Assembly (NCBI GenBank): GCA_026387255.1
Contig: JAPLMA010000113.1
Location: 1 to 9,548 of the forward strand
Reading direction: 5' to 3'
DNA from: Candidatus Omnitrophota bacterium
GTDB taxonomy: Bacteria > Omnitrophota > Gorgyraeia > Gygaellales > Profunditerraquicolaceae
DNA length: 9,548 nucleotides
Under the pieces are notes generated by a model that made no database searches, was not told the DNA's origin, and worked only from the letters and a program-made list of their open reading frames with translations. Position 1 is the first letter of the stretch; the number at the start of each line of letters is the position of its first letter. The position numbers were made by a program, and so were the translations under genes. This document shows positions 1-6,148 of the stretch, one piece after another.

Positions 1-253
1 TCCGATGAGCGGAGGCCCTGCGCAGCGCATCCATCATAATTAAAAGTTCCATCAGATTATCATTTGAGGGCGGACAAGTCGGCTGCACTATAAAAACATC
101 TTTGCCGCGCACATTTTCATTGATCTTTACGCGAATCTCGCCTTCACTAAATCTACCGACAAAAGCATCTTGCAGCTTTACCTTTAAATCTTTACAAATA
201 CTCTGTGCCAACTCCGGATTTGCATTACCGCTAAAAATCGCTAGTTTATCCAT
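1..253 (-). CDS. prs: Ribose-phosphate pyrophosphokinase, N-terminal part (runs off window)
   Basis: The first 84 codons are present; the rest lies beyond position 1. The product makes PRPP from ribose 5-phosphate and ATP in the cytoplasm, feeding nucleotide and histidine synthesis. The translation starts MDKLAIFSGNANPELAQ, then has an FSEGE segment (equivalent of the family's F-[PS]-D-G-E nucleotide-binding stretch), NVRGKDVFIVQPT, and NDNLMELLIMMDALRRASA, which is close to the conserved PRPP synthetase N-terminal domain. The ATG at 253 is preceded by a weak GGGG-type ribosome site. It lies 96 nt downstream of glmU, the same glmU-prs order known from Bacillus, so co-transcription is likely, although a palindromic element sits between them. 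The family call is secure; completeness cannot be judged from this window. Confidence 0.95.
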   Translation of the reverse strand, partial: MDKLAIFSGNANPELAQSICKDLKVKLQDAFVGRFSEGEIRVKINENVRGKDVFIVQPTCPPSNDNLMELLIMMDALRRASAHR

Positions 254-287
254 AATTTACCCCACTATTATTTCAGAAACTCTTACT

Positions 288-337
288 GTCATTCCCGCGA
301 AAGCGGGAATCTAGTTCCCCGTTTTCACGGGGATGAC
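288..337. repeat. REP-like palindromic element between glmU and prs
   Basis: About 50 bases bounded by inverted ends GTCATTCCC and GGGGATGAC, with an inner perfect hairpin (ATTCCCGC, loop GAAA, GCGGGAAT, at 291-310) and a second hairpin (CCCCG, about 6-base loop, CGGGG) near 317-332. One reading of the first hairpin encodes IPAKAG, a hallmark of a repeat family scattered through many bacterial genomes. It fills most of the glmU-prs spacer. A similar core lies inside the GH94 reading frame at 7761-7784. It could fold in the transcript and affect stability; no function is shown here. Confidence 0.75.
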
Positions 338-352
338 GCGCTTCGCGCGTCA
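334..352. repeat. Perfect 8-bp-stem hairpin overlapping the glmU stop codon
   Basis: TGACGCGC, a 3-base loop TTC, then GCGCGTCA. The glmU stop codon (TGA on the minus strand, 352-350) forms the end of the stem, and the hairpin abuts and partly overlaps the REP-like element at 288-337. No T-run follows on the minus strand, so it is not a standard Rho-independent terminator. It may protect the 3' end of the upstream message or be part of the same repeat cluster. Confidence 0.6.
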
Positions 353-1603
353 CTTTTTCCTTAAAATTCTGGCCGGAACTCCCACCACCACTGCCTTATC
401 CGGAATATTTCTGGTCACTACCGAACCGGCTCCGGTCATGGCAAATTTACCAATTTTTACCGGAGCAACAATCACCGTATCCGAACCGATATTGACATTA
501 TCTTTAATCAGCGTGTAATTTTTATTTTTACCATCGAAATTAGCCGTAACTGTCCCGGCTCCAATATTCACGTTTGCGCCTACAGAACTGTCTCCAAGGT
601 AAGAAAAGTGTTTAACGAATGTTTTATTGCCAATCCGTGAACGCACCATTTCAATGAAGTTGCCGGCAGTCACATCATCTCCTAGCCGAACACCTTCACG
701 CAGATGCGCAAAAGGCCCTAGGAAACAACGTTTTCCAATTTTAACATCCCTTTCAATTACTGTAAAGGGATAAATCACCGTATCTTTGCCGATCGCCGTC
801 CCAAAATTAATAAAGGTGCTTGACGGATCAATTATCGTTACCCCATCCTGCATTAATTTATCATTAATCGTTTTTTGCATCAGGCAGTTGGCTTTGGCTA
901 GTTCGGCGCGAGTATTAATCCCCAGGCCTTGAGCAGCATCGTCAACCTTTACCCCATCAACCAAAAAATTCTTTTTAGCTAAAATTTCAATTAAATCAGT
1001 CAAATAATATTCTTTTTTACGATTATTCGGACGGATAGATCCTAAATAAGCGAGCAACTTCTCCTTTTTAAACGCCATGATCCCGGTATTAATCTCTTTG
1101 ATATCTTTCTGCACCTCATCCGCATCTTTTTCTTCGACTATACCGCAGATACTAGAATATTTATCACGCATAATCCTGCCATAACCAAAAGGTTTCTTTA
1201 ACGTGACAGTTAATAGCGTTGCATCGACATTATTCTCTAAATGATAATCCAAAAGTTTCTTCAAGGAGTCTTTTTTTAAAAGAGGATTATCCCCGTAAAG
1301 AACCAGTACCGTACCTTTGAAACTTTTTAATGATGCCAACCCCGTTTTTACAGCATCAGCGGTACCAATAAGTTTCTTTTGGATGACAATTTTAATGCCC
1401 TTCGGTATAAACTCACGCACTAACTCCTGCTTATATCCTAAAACTGCAACCACTTGCGCGGGCTTCAGGGCAGTTACTAAATCCAAAACATAACCAAGCA
1501 TCGGCCTGCCGCAAAGTTTATGCAATACTTTGGGCACCTCAGATTTCATGCGCGTACTTTTACCCGCGGCTAGAATTATTACAGCCAGATCTTTTTTCAT
1601 CAT
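350..1603 (-). CDS. glmU: Bifunctional GlmU-type UDP-GlcNAc pyrophosphorylase / glucosamine-1-phosphate acetyltransferase
   Basis: 417 residues; cytoplasmic, making UDP-GlcNAc for peptidoglycan and other envelope polymers. The N-terminal uridylyltransferase domain (about 5-235) has LAAGKSTRM (11-19) with PKVLH (24-28), YGDNPLL with Asp105, GYGR (140-143), EINTG (170-174) and YYLTD (199-203). From about 255 a left-handed beta-helix of hexapeptide repeats follows. Equivalents of E. coli acetyltransferase residues are Arg302 (R333), His332 (H363), Tyr335 (Y366), Asn346 (N377), Asn355 (N386) and Lys361 (K392), but the K351 position is Val320 with Arg321 next to it. The protein is shorter than the roughly 456-residue E. 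coli enzyme and ends in a VVVGVPAR tail typical of hexapeptide sugar transferases. Start is ATG at 1603, or the adjacent ATG at 1600; no clear ribosome site is seen. Uridylyltransferase activity is well supported; the acetyltransferase specificity is less certain. Confidence 0.9.
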   Translation of the reverse strand: MMKKDLAVIILAAGKSTRMKSEVPKVLHKLCGRPMLGYVLDLVTALKPAQVVAVLGYKQELVREFIPKGIKIVIQKKLIGTADAVKTGLASLKSFKGTVLVLYGDNPLLKKDSLKKLLDYHLENNVDATLLTVTLKKPFGYGRIMRDKYSSICGIVEEKDADEVQKDIKEINTGIMAFKKEKLLAYLGSIRPNNRKKEYYLTDLIEILAKKNFLVDGVKVDDAAQGLGINTRAELAKANCLMQKTINDKLMQDGVTIIDPSSTFINFGTAIGKDTVIYPFTVIERDVKIGKRCFLGPFAHLREGVRLGDDVTAGNFIEMVRSRIGNKTFVKHFSYLGDSSVGANVNIGAGTVTANFDGKNKNYTLIKDNVNIGSDTVIVAPVKIGKFAMTGAGSVVTRNIPDKAVVVGVPARILRKK

Positions 1604-1616
1604 ATTATGGTATTAT

Positions 1617-1713
1617 GGGGACGTCCCCCAAAGGGACACCCTAATGTATTATAAACGTCAATTCCTAATTAAATTTATCTTTTGCAAGGGTGTCCCCATA
1701 GAGGACGTCCCCC
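1617..1713. repeat. 97-bp element with 26-bp imperfect terminal inverted repeats
   Basis: The arms are 1617-1642 and 1687-1712. The left arm reads GGGGACGTCC...AGGGACACCCT; the reverse complement of the right arm reads GGGGACGTCC...GGGGACACCCT, with about four mismatches in the centre. About 44 AT-rich bases separate them. Each arm contains GGACGTCC, itself a palindrome. The element fills almost the whole spacer between tRNA-Gln and glmU and ends 14 bases before the glmU ATG. It is too short to code for anything. It resembles a REP doublet or a small non-autonomous transposable element; no flanking target duplication is evident. Confidence 0.75.
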
Positions 1714-1723
1714 TAAAACTTAG

Positions 1724-1794
1724 TTGGGACGCATGGATTCGAACCATGATAGCCAGACCCAAATTCTGGAGTCCTACCATTGGACGACATCCCA
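1724..1794 (-). tRNA. tRNA-Gln, anticodon UUG
   Basis: Read on the minus strand the full cloverleaf folds: acceptor TGGGATG/CGTCCCA (one G-T pair), D arm GTCC/GGAC with loop AATGGTA, anticodon stem CCAGA/TCTGG with loop ATTTGGG placing TTG at 34-36, a short variable region, and T arm CATGG/CCATG with loop TTCGAAT. The discriminator is A and no CCA is encoded. Its 5' end is 17 nt after the spoVG stop, so it may be processed from the same transcript. The anticodon reads CAA and, by wobble, CAG. Confidence 0.93.
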
Positions 1795-1811
1795 AAATTA
1801 TTCCCCAGACT

Positions 1812-2204
1812 CTAACCTGGTTGTACCTTGGCTCTTTCCTGAGCATAAACCTCAAGAACTTTTTTCTGTAGCTGCTCCCTAAATGACTGCGTTATCGGAT
1901 GAGCAATATCCCGATGTTCGGCCTGACTACTAGGTATCTCTTCTGCGCATTGCGGATTAGCTTCAACAGGCAGAAGAGCAGCACATTGATTACAATATTT
2001 ACTGCGCAATTCATTTTTAAAAGCACACTTGGGACAAGCATGCTTTACTTTACGCGAAGGCATAGCAATAAATAACCCCGTACCTCCTTGGATCACCTTA
2101 ATGTCTCTTACCACAAAAACATTATCAAAAGTAACCGTAGCGTAGGCTTTTAATTTCTTATCCTGAGCATCCTTTAATATTATCCTGACTTCTGTTATCT
2201 CCAC
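1812..2204 (-). CDS. spoVG: SpoVG-family regulator with an inserted zinc ribbon
   Basis: 130 residues. Residues 1-52 match the SpoVG fold: MEITEVRI, then LKAYATVTFDNVFVVRDIKVI and GLFIAMPSRK. The family's second half resumes at RDIAHPI (98-104) with the C-terminal helix FREQLQKKVLEVY. Between them, where ordinary SpoVG has only a few residues, sits an insert of about 40 residues with CPKC (57-60) and CNQC (71-74), spaced like a zinc ribbon, plus a further Cys86. SpoVG proteins bind nucleic acid and act as regulators (known from Bacillus, Staphylococcus, Listeria). The start is GTG at 2204, preceded by AAGGGGG. It lies 21 nt after ispE and just before tRNA-Gln. The family call is firm; the role of the metal-binding insert is inference. 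Confidence 0.92.
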   Translation of the reverse strand: MEITEVRIILKDAQDKKLKAYATVTFDNVFVVRDIKVIQGGTGLFIAMPSRKVKHACPKCAFKNELRSKYCNQCAALLPVEANPQCAEEIPSSQAEHRDIAHPITQSFREQLQKKVLEVYAQERAKVQPG

Positions 2205-2225
2205 GCCTGCCCCCTTAGGCTAAAG

Positions 2226-3134
2226 TTAAATCGTAGAAGTTACGAAAACCTGCCAAGATTTATACTGCTTACACAGCTTATTCCTTAAGCTTTGAGCTTG
2301 CCTATAAGAATCACAGATTGCAAACACCGCTGGGCCACTTCCGGACATCATTACTTTATCTAAACCCATGTTAGAAAGAGCGTTTTTGACCTGATTGACT
2401 ACAGGATAAAGGCTACTCGTGATTGCTTCTAAACTATTGAAAAGAAACTCCGGGGCTACCCGCTGGCCCCTTTTTAATAGCTGAGGAACTAATAGTTTAA
2501 CATTATGCTTTTGTCTTGTCAATCGAGAAAAAGCCCTGCCCACTGGCAGATAAGAATCAAATTTTTGATAAATTAAAGGCGTAGAAACCTTAAGCTTAGG
2601 ATAAACCAGGATAAACCAAAGCTTAAGTTTATGCAAAGAGATTAACGGTTTAACTTTATCTCCCCGCTGACTCCCTAAAGCAAATTTCACCTGATGAATA
2701 AAAAATGGAACATCGCTGCCTAATTTAGCCCCTAAATTTACCAATCTGGTTTTAGGTAAATTTAAATTCCAAAATTTATTTAATCCCAAAAGTGTGCTCG
2801 CAGCGTTAGATGAACCTCCGCCTAAACCTGCACCCACGGGGATGCGTTTCTTAAGCTCTATCTCTATTCCTGAACTTAACTTAAGTTCCTGCTTTAATAA
2901 TGCCGCGGCGCGATAACAAAGATTAGTCGCATCCCTAGGCACATCCGGGCTATCAGACTTAATCTTAATTAAACTATCCAAACGTTTTCTAAAAATTATC
3001 GTATCAGTTAAATCGATACGCGTAAACAAAGTGCTTAAATTATGAAAATTATCTTTACGTTTGTTTAAAACCTGCAGATAGAGATTTAATTTAGCGAAGG
3101 ATTTAGTAACCAACGACGCAATAGGATACCTCAT
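2226..3134 (-). CDS. ispE: 4-diphosphocytidyl-2-C-methyl-D-erythritol kinase
   Basis: 302 residues, a GHMP-family kinase that phosphorylates CDP-methylerythritol in the MEP isoprenoid pathway. Visible motifs: FAKLNLYLQV with Lys15 (13-22), the glycine-rich ATP loop PVGAGLGGGSSNAAS (99-113), GSDVPFF with catalytic Asp141 (139-145), and the C-terminal MSGSGPAVFAI (253-263). It is slightly longer than typical members (about 280-290). Residues 184-198 (SYLPVGRAFSRLTRQ), between STPLIYQ and KHNVKLL, look like an extra segment, and their DNA holds a small hairpin. It begins 11 nt after the transketolase C-subunit stop, with no convincing ribosome site at the ATG, so translation may depend on coupling. 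It precedes spoVG, as in Bacillus-type neighbourhoods. Confidence 0.93.
   Translation of the reverse strand: MRYPIASLVTKSFAKLNLYLQVLNKRKDNFHNLSTLFTRIDLTDTIIFRKRLDSLIKIKSDSPDVPRDATNLCYRAAALLKQELKLSSGIEIELKKRIPVGAGLGGGSSNAASTLLGLNKFWNLNLPKTRLVNLGAKLGSDVPFFIHQVKFALGSQRGDKVKPLISLHKLKLWFILVYPKLKVSTPLIYQKFDSYLPVGRAFSRLTRQKHNVKLLVPQLLKRGQRVAPEFLFNSLEAITSSLYPVVNQVKNALSNMGLDKVMMSGSGPAVFAICDSYRQAQSLRNKLCKQYKSWQVFVTSTI
2536..2549. repeat. Small hairpin within ispE coding an LPVGR peptide
   Basis: CTGCC, loop CACT, GGCAG. On the coding strand it gives LPVGR inside a segment of IspE that looks inserted. The stem is only 5 bp, so this could be chance; it is listed because other palindromes with GCAGG/CCTGC halves occur at 7043-7062 and 7155-7182. 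Confidence 0.35.
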
Positions 3135-3145
3135 GAACTTATTTT

Positions 3146-4081
3146 TTATTTTGAGGAGATATTGGATAGAACTGCTTTCTCAATATCCAGGCTACTTAAA
3201 TTATATTCTTTTAAAAGTTCTTCCGGCTCACCTGACTGGCCAAAGCGGTTACGTACGCCTACGCGGATTACCTTAACCGGAAAATTCTCGGCAACTACTT
3301 CATCAATGCTAGAAGCCAGCCCGCCAAAAATATTATGCTCTTCGCAAGCAACAATCAATTTAGTTTCACGAGCAGATTTAAGAACAATTTCACGATCAAT
3401 GGGCCGAATCGTATGCATGTTAATTAAACGTGCCTTAATGCCTTTGCCCGCCAGGTCTTTTATTGCTACCAGCGCCTGAGCAACCATCGCTCCGCAAGCG
3501 ATAATCGTAACATCATTACCTTCGGTTAAAAGTTGGGCCAGGCCAAATTTAAACTCACCCTTATGCTCAATAGTCGGAACTTTAGATCTGCCTAAGCGAA
3601 TATAAAAAGGCCCGGGTTTATTTGCCGCCGCCATTATCGCATCTTCTGTCTGCGGCCCATCGCCAGGAACAATAATATTCATATTCGGTAGAACACGCAT
3701 TAACGCAATATCCTCTAAGGCCTGATGGCTAGCGCCATCCGGCCCAACAGTAATACCGGCATGTGTAGCGACGATTTTAACATTAAAATTATTATAGCTT
3801 ATAGAGACCCTCACCTGGTCCCAGGCGCGGCCGGCAGCAAATACGGCAAAGGTGGAAAGAAAAACTGTCTTGCCGCAACTAGCTAAACCCGCAGCTGCCG
3901 CTATCATATTCTGCTCGGCAACTCCAAAATTAAAAAATCTATCCGGAAATTGTTTGGCAAAAAGGTTAGTCCGGGTAGAGCTGGAAAGATCCGCATCCAG
4001 AACCACAATATTTTTATCCAATGACCCTAACTTTACTAAGGTCTCTCCATAAACATCTCTTTGATACAATTGCTCTGCCAT
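3146..4081 (-). CDS. Transketolase, C-terminal subunit
   Basis: 311 residues, equivalent to the pyrimidine-binding and C-terminal domains of full-length transketolase; with the gene just upstream it would form a split enzyme using thiamine diphosphate to move two-carbon units in the pentose phosphate pathway. FNFGVAEQNM (51-60) carries Glu56, the position of the catalytic Glu that activates the cofactor's aminopyrimidine. THAGITVGPDGASHQ (107-120 region), the LPNM.IIVPGD stretch and IRLGRSKVP follow. The C-terminal domain has TIIACGAMV and CEEHNIFGGLAS. The ATG overlaps the upstream stop by one base (TAATG), with AGAGGA nine bases ahead. A DXP synthase or a pyruvate dehydrogenase beta subunit is less likely, because the partner is a typical transketolase N-terminal half. 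Confidence 0.93.
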   Translation of the reverse strand: MAEQLYQRDVYGETLVKLGSLDKNIVVLDADLSSSTRTNLFAKQFPDRFFNFGVAEQNMIAAAAGLASCGKTVFLSTFAVFAAGRAWDQVRVSISYNNFNVKIVATHAGITVGPDGASHQALEDIALMRVLPNMNIIVPGDGPQTEDAIMAAANKPGPFYIRLGRSKVPTIEHKGEFKFGLAQLLTEGNDVTIIACGAMVAQALVAIKDLAGKGIKARLINMHTIRPIDREIVLKSARETKLIVACEEHNIFGGLASSIDEVVAENFPVKVIRVGVRNRFGQSGEPEELLKEYNLSSLDIEKAVLSNISSK

Positions 4082-4902
4082 TATGCTAATTCCTCTAAAG
4101 CCTTACGCGCCTCTTCTTGCGTAGGAGCTCGGCCATGAAAACCCACGACTCCCTCCATAAAAGATACACCTTTACCTTTCACAGTGCGGGCAATAATAAT
4201 CGACGGCTTATTTTTAATTGTTTTAGCTTGATCATACGCAGCTAGAATCTGCTGCATATCATGCCCATTAATCTGAATAACATGCCAACCAAATGCCTGC
4301 CATTTAGCCGCCAAAGGCTCTAATCCCATTATATCCTCACATCTTCCGTCAATCTGACAACCATTAAAATCCAAAATAGCGCAAATATTACTGCAGGAAA
4401 AATGAGCGCAGGCCATTGCTGCCTCCCAAATATTTCCCTCCTGCACCTCTCCGTCACCTAATAAAACATAAACCCGGTAATCTTTTTTATCTACTTTTGC
4501 CGCCAGGCTCATCCCTAAAGCAATAGAAAGCCCCTGGCCAAGTGAACCGGATGCTGATTCAATTCCAGGAGTACAACAAACCGGATGTCCCTGCAAGATT
4601 GAACCAATTTTGCGTAAAGTTAATAATTTTTCTTTTGGAAAATAGCCAGTTTGGGCTAATACCGCATACCAAAGCGGACAACAATGGCCTTTAGACATAT
4701 GGAAGCGATCTCTATCCGGCCATTTTGGATCATTAGGATTGAAACGTAAAACATTAAAATATAGCGCGGTAATTAAATCCGTAGCCGAGAGGCTTCCTCC
4801 GGGGTGCCCTGAACCGGCGCAAGCTAACATCTGAATTATTAAACGCCGGATTTGGCGGGCTTGCAGAACTAATTCTTCGGTGGTTAATTGCTTATTTGCC
4901 AT
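4081..4902 (-). CDS. Transketolase, N-terminal (thiamine diphosphate-binding) subunit
   Basis: 273 residues, the pyrophosphate-binding half of a split transketolase. Motifs in order: SGHPGGSLSATD (31-42), DRFHMSKGHC (64-73), GHPVCCTPGIESASGSLGQGLS (about 105-126), and the thiamine diphosphate motif beginning GDGE at 149-152 and ending at Asn180 (ILDFN), followed by the ARTVKGKGVSFME segment. The length is normal for archaeal-style and anaerobe-style split transketolases. The ATG at 4902 lies inside the last codons of the TPR gene (11-nt overlap) and has no ribosome site of its own, which points to translational coupling. The next gene, sharing one base, encodes the matching C-terminal half. 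Confidence 0.94.
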   Translation of the reverse strand: MANKQLTTEELVLQARQIRRLIIQMLACAGSGHPGGSLSATDLITALYFNVLRFNPNDPKWPDRDRFHMSKGHCCPLWYAVLAQTGYFPKEKLLTLRKIGSILQGHPVCCTPGIESASGSLGQGLSIALGMSLAAKVDKKDYRVYVLLGDGEVQEGNIWEAAMACAHFSCSNICAILDFNGCQIDGRCEDIMGLEPLAAKWQAFGWHVIQINGHDMQQILAAYDQAKTIKNKPSIIIARTVKGKGVSFMEGVVGFHGRAPTQEEARKALEELA

Positions 4903-5872
4903 GATTAGTAAGTTTAAACAGTTTTACTTTTACTTTATCGCTTTGAGCATCTAATTTAAGGGATTTCTCCCAATTCAATTTTACGCTAGCCAGATCACCT
5001 AATTTTAAGAAAACATCACCTAAATGATCATAGATCACCGGGTCAGTCAAAAAAGATGCCGCTTTTTCTAGATAGCTTAATGCTTCCTTAAACTTTCCCT
5101 TTTTGTAATAGAACCAGCCTAAACTATCCAGGTAAGCGCCATTTTCCGGCTCAAAAACTAAAGCCTGCTTAATCATTAAACCCGCCTGATCAATATTTTT
5201 ATTCTGTTCCAAATAAAAATACCCTAAGAAATTTAAGGCTTCATGATAATCAGGTTTTAATTTTACGGCGCTCTTTAGCTCCCTCTCTACAGAAGAATAA
5301 TCCTCTAAATTATAATAAATGCTGCCCAAATAAAAATGCGCCTGTGGATCTGCCGGAGCAAAATTTAGAATCAGCTTAAAAATACTCTCTGCTTGTTTTA
5401 ATTTCTTCTGCTGCAGATAAATTAAACCTAAACTTTTATAAATATCAATATTCTGATGTTCAAACTTCGTAGCATTTTCAAGAGCCAGAATATACTCCCC
5501 AGTCGCTAACTCCGCTTTATCCTGAGTAGCATAAACTAAAGCCAATAACGCGTGCGGTTGCACAGCTTCCGGAGCAAGGCCAATGGACTGTTTTAATTCT
5601 TCAATGGCTAAAACCGGATTATTTTTTTGGATAAAAACTGATGCTAAACTCGAATGTAACCAGGAGCTTCCCGGATCGGTTTCTAAAGCCTTTTGATACT
5701 CCCCAACCGCTCCCTCTAAATCCCCGAGGCTTTCACAATAAACCCCGACAATATAGTGGCTTAAACTTTTGGTATCTTCTTTATGTGTATCTAAGGCTTC
5801 TGCGGGAAAAACGCTCAAGGCCAATGTAAGGCAAAAACAGATTACACAGTTCCGATATTTAACCCTTACCAC
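4892..5872 (-). CDS. Secreted tetratricopeptide-repeat protein
   Basis: 326 residues. A basic N-terminus and hydrophobic stretch (YRNCVICFCLTLALSVFPAEA, cleavage likely near 26) form a signal peptide; no clear lipobox is present, so a periplasmic or exported soluble protein is expected. About eight TPR units fill the rest, from residue 36 to 318, for example SLASVFIQKNNPVLAIEELKQ and SLGWFYYKKGKFKEALSYLEKA, ending with a unit around YDHLGDVFLKLGDLASV. TPRs mediate protein-protein contacts; no enzyme domain is visible and the partner is unknown. The GTG start at 5872 lies inside the end of the 36-residue basic ORF (14-nt overlap), without a good ribosome site. The 3' end overlaps the transketolase N-subunit by 11 nt, although the functional link to that enzyme is not obvious. 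Confidence 0.85.
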   Translation of the reverse strand: MVRVKYRNCVICFCLTLALSVFPAEALDTHKEDTKSLSHYIVGVYCESLGDLEGAVGEYQKALETDPGSSWLHSSLASVFIQKNNPVLAIEELKQSIGLAPEAVQPHALLALVYATQDKAELATGEYILALENATKFEHQNIDIYKSLGLIYLQQKKLKQAESIFKLILNFAPADPQAHFYLGSIYYNLEDYSSVERELKSAVKLKPDYHEALNFLGYFYLEQNKNIDQAGLMIKQALVFEPENGAYLDSLGWFYYKKGKFKEALSYLEKAASFLTDPVIYDHLGDVFLKLGDLASVKLNWEKSLKLDAQSDKVKVKLFKLTNHGK

Positions 5873-5969
5873 CCCAGGCTCTTTTCTTCAAGTGACGCAG
5901 GCGACGACGTAATTTCTTACGCTTATGGGTTTTGATCTTTTGTCTTTTTCTTTTCTTTCCACAAGGCAT
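5859..5969 (-). CDS. 36-residue basic protein, AURKAIP1/COX24 (mS38-like) family
   Basis: A short ORF: ATG at 5969, stop TAA at 5861-5859. The product starts MPCGKKRKRQKIKTHKRKK and continues LRRRLRHLKKRAWGGKG; about half the residues are Lys or Arg. The KKRKR..K..THKRKK.LR pattern matches the very short bacterial proteins annotated as AURKAIP1/COX24 domain-containing, related to the mitochondrial small-subunit protein mS38, so a ribosome-associated role is plausible. A strong ribosome site (AAAGGAGA) sits 7 bases ahead, supporting real translation. The stop overlaps the TPR gene start by 14 nt. A similar short basic composition could belong to another ribosomal small protein (bTHX/bS22-like); the exact family is from recollection. 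Confidence 0.78.
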   Translation of the reverse strand: MPCGKKRKRQKIKTHKRKKLRRRLRHLKKRAWGGKG

Positions 5970-5976
5970 AACTATT

Positions 5977-5984
5977 TCTCCTTT
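5977..5984 (-). promoter_or_regulatory. Shine-Dalgarno site for the 36-residue ORF
   Basis: AAAGGAGA on the minus strand, 7 bases before the ATG at 5969. It is one of the strongest ribosome sites in the window and is the main reason for treating the short ORF at 5859-5969 as a gene. A TATAAT just ahead (5996-5991) lacks a usable -35 box and would start transcription inside this site. Confidence 0.75.
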
Positions 5985-5998
5985 AATATTATTATATT

Positions 5999-6124
5999 AA
6001 ACTCTAAACCCGAAATCCTAAACAAATCCTAAATCCGAAACTCAAAACTTTAAAATTAATGTTTTGGGTTTTGAGTTTATAATTTCGAATTTGTTTAGAG
6101 TTTAGGATTTCGGATTTAGGGTTT
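5999..6124. repeat. Long imperfect inverted repeat between hisG and the small basic ORF
   Basis: The left arm runs from about 5999 to 6050 and the right arm from 6061 to 6124. Read as reverse complements both begin AAAC(T/C)CTAAA(C/T)CCG and continue AAATCCTAAAC, then diverge with small indels before CTCAAAAC near a centre of about 10 AT-rich bases. The units also repeat internally (variants of AAATCCTAAA and ATCCGAAA). It could fold into a long hairpin in the transcript and may act as a transcription barrier or processing site between hisG and the downstream cluster. No ORF lies in it. Confidence 0.75.
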
Positions 6125-6148
6125 GATTTCATTTTTAAATTAAAAGTA

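Noticed and set aside
102..314. Plus-strand ORF of 70 codons opposite prs and the REP-like element
   Set aside because: It is antisense to the clear prs coding region and ends in the IPAKAG translation of the repeat; no ribosome site or family resemblance.
1796..1826. CCAG...CTGG followed by an AT stretch after spoVG as a terminator
   Set aside because: The stem is only 4 bp with a loop of about 8 bases and the following sequence is not a T-run; it lies just before the tRNA.
1530..1871. Plus-strand ORF of 113 codons and minus-strand ORF at 1658-1855
   Set aside because: Both run through the tRNA-Gln gene and the 97-bp repeat and overlap glmU or spoVG; they are chance open frames.
3162..4052. 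Plus-strand ORFs opposite the transketolase C-subunit
   Set aside because: Shadows of a strongly conserved gene on the other strand, without their own signals.
5991..5996. TATAAT on the minus strand ahead of the 36-residue ORF as a promoter -10 box
   Set aside because: There is no reasonable -35 box at 16-18 bases, and the start point would fall inside the ribosome site. The region is AT-rich enough for this by chance.
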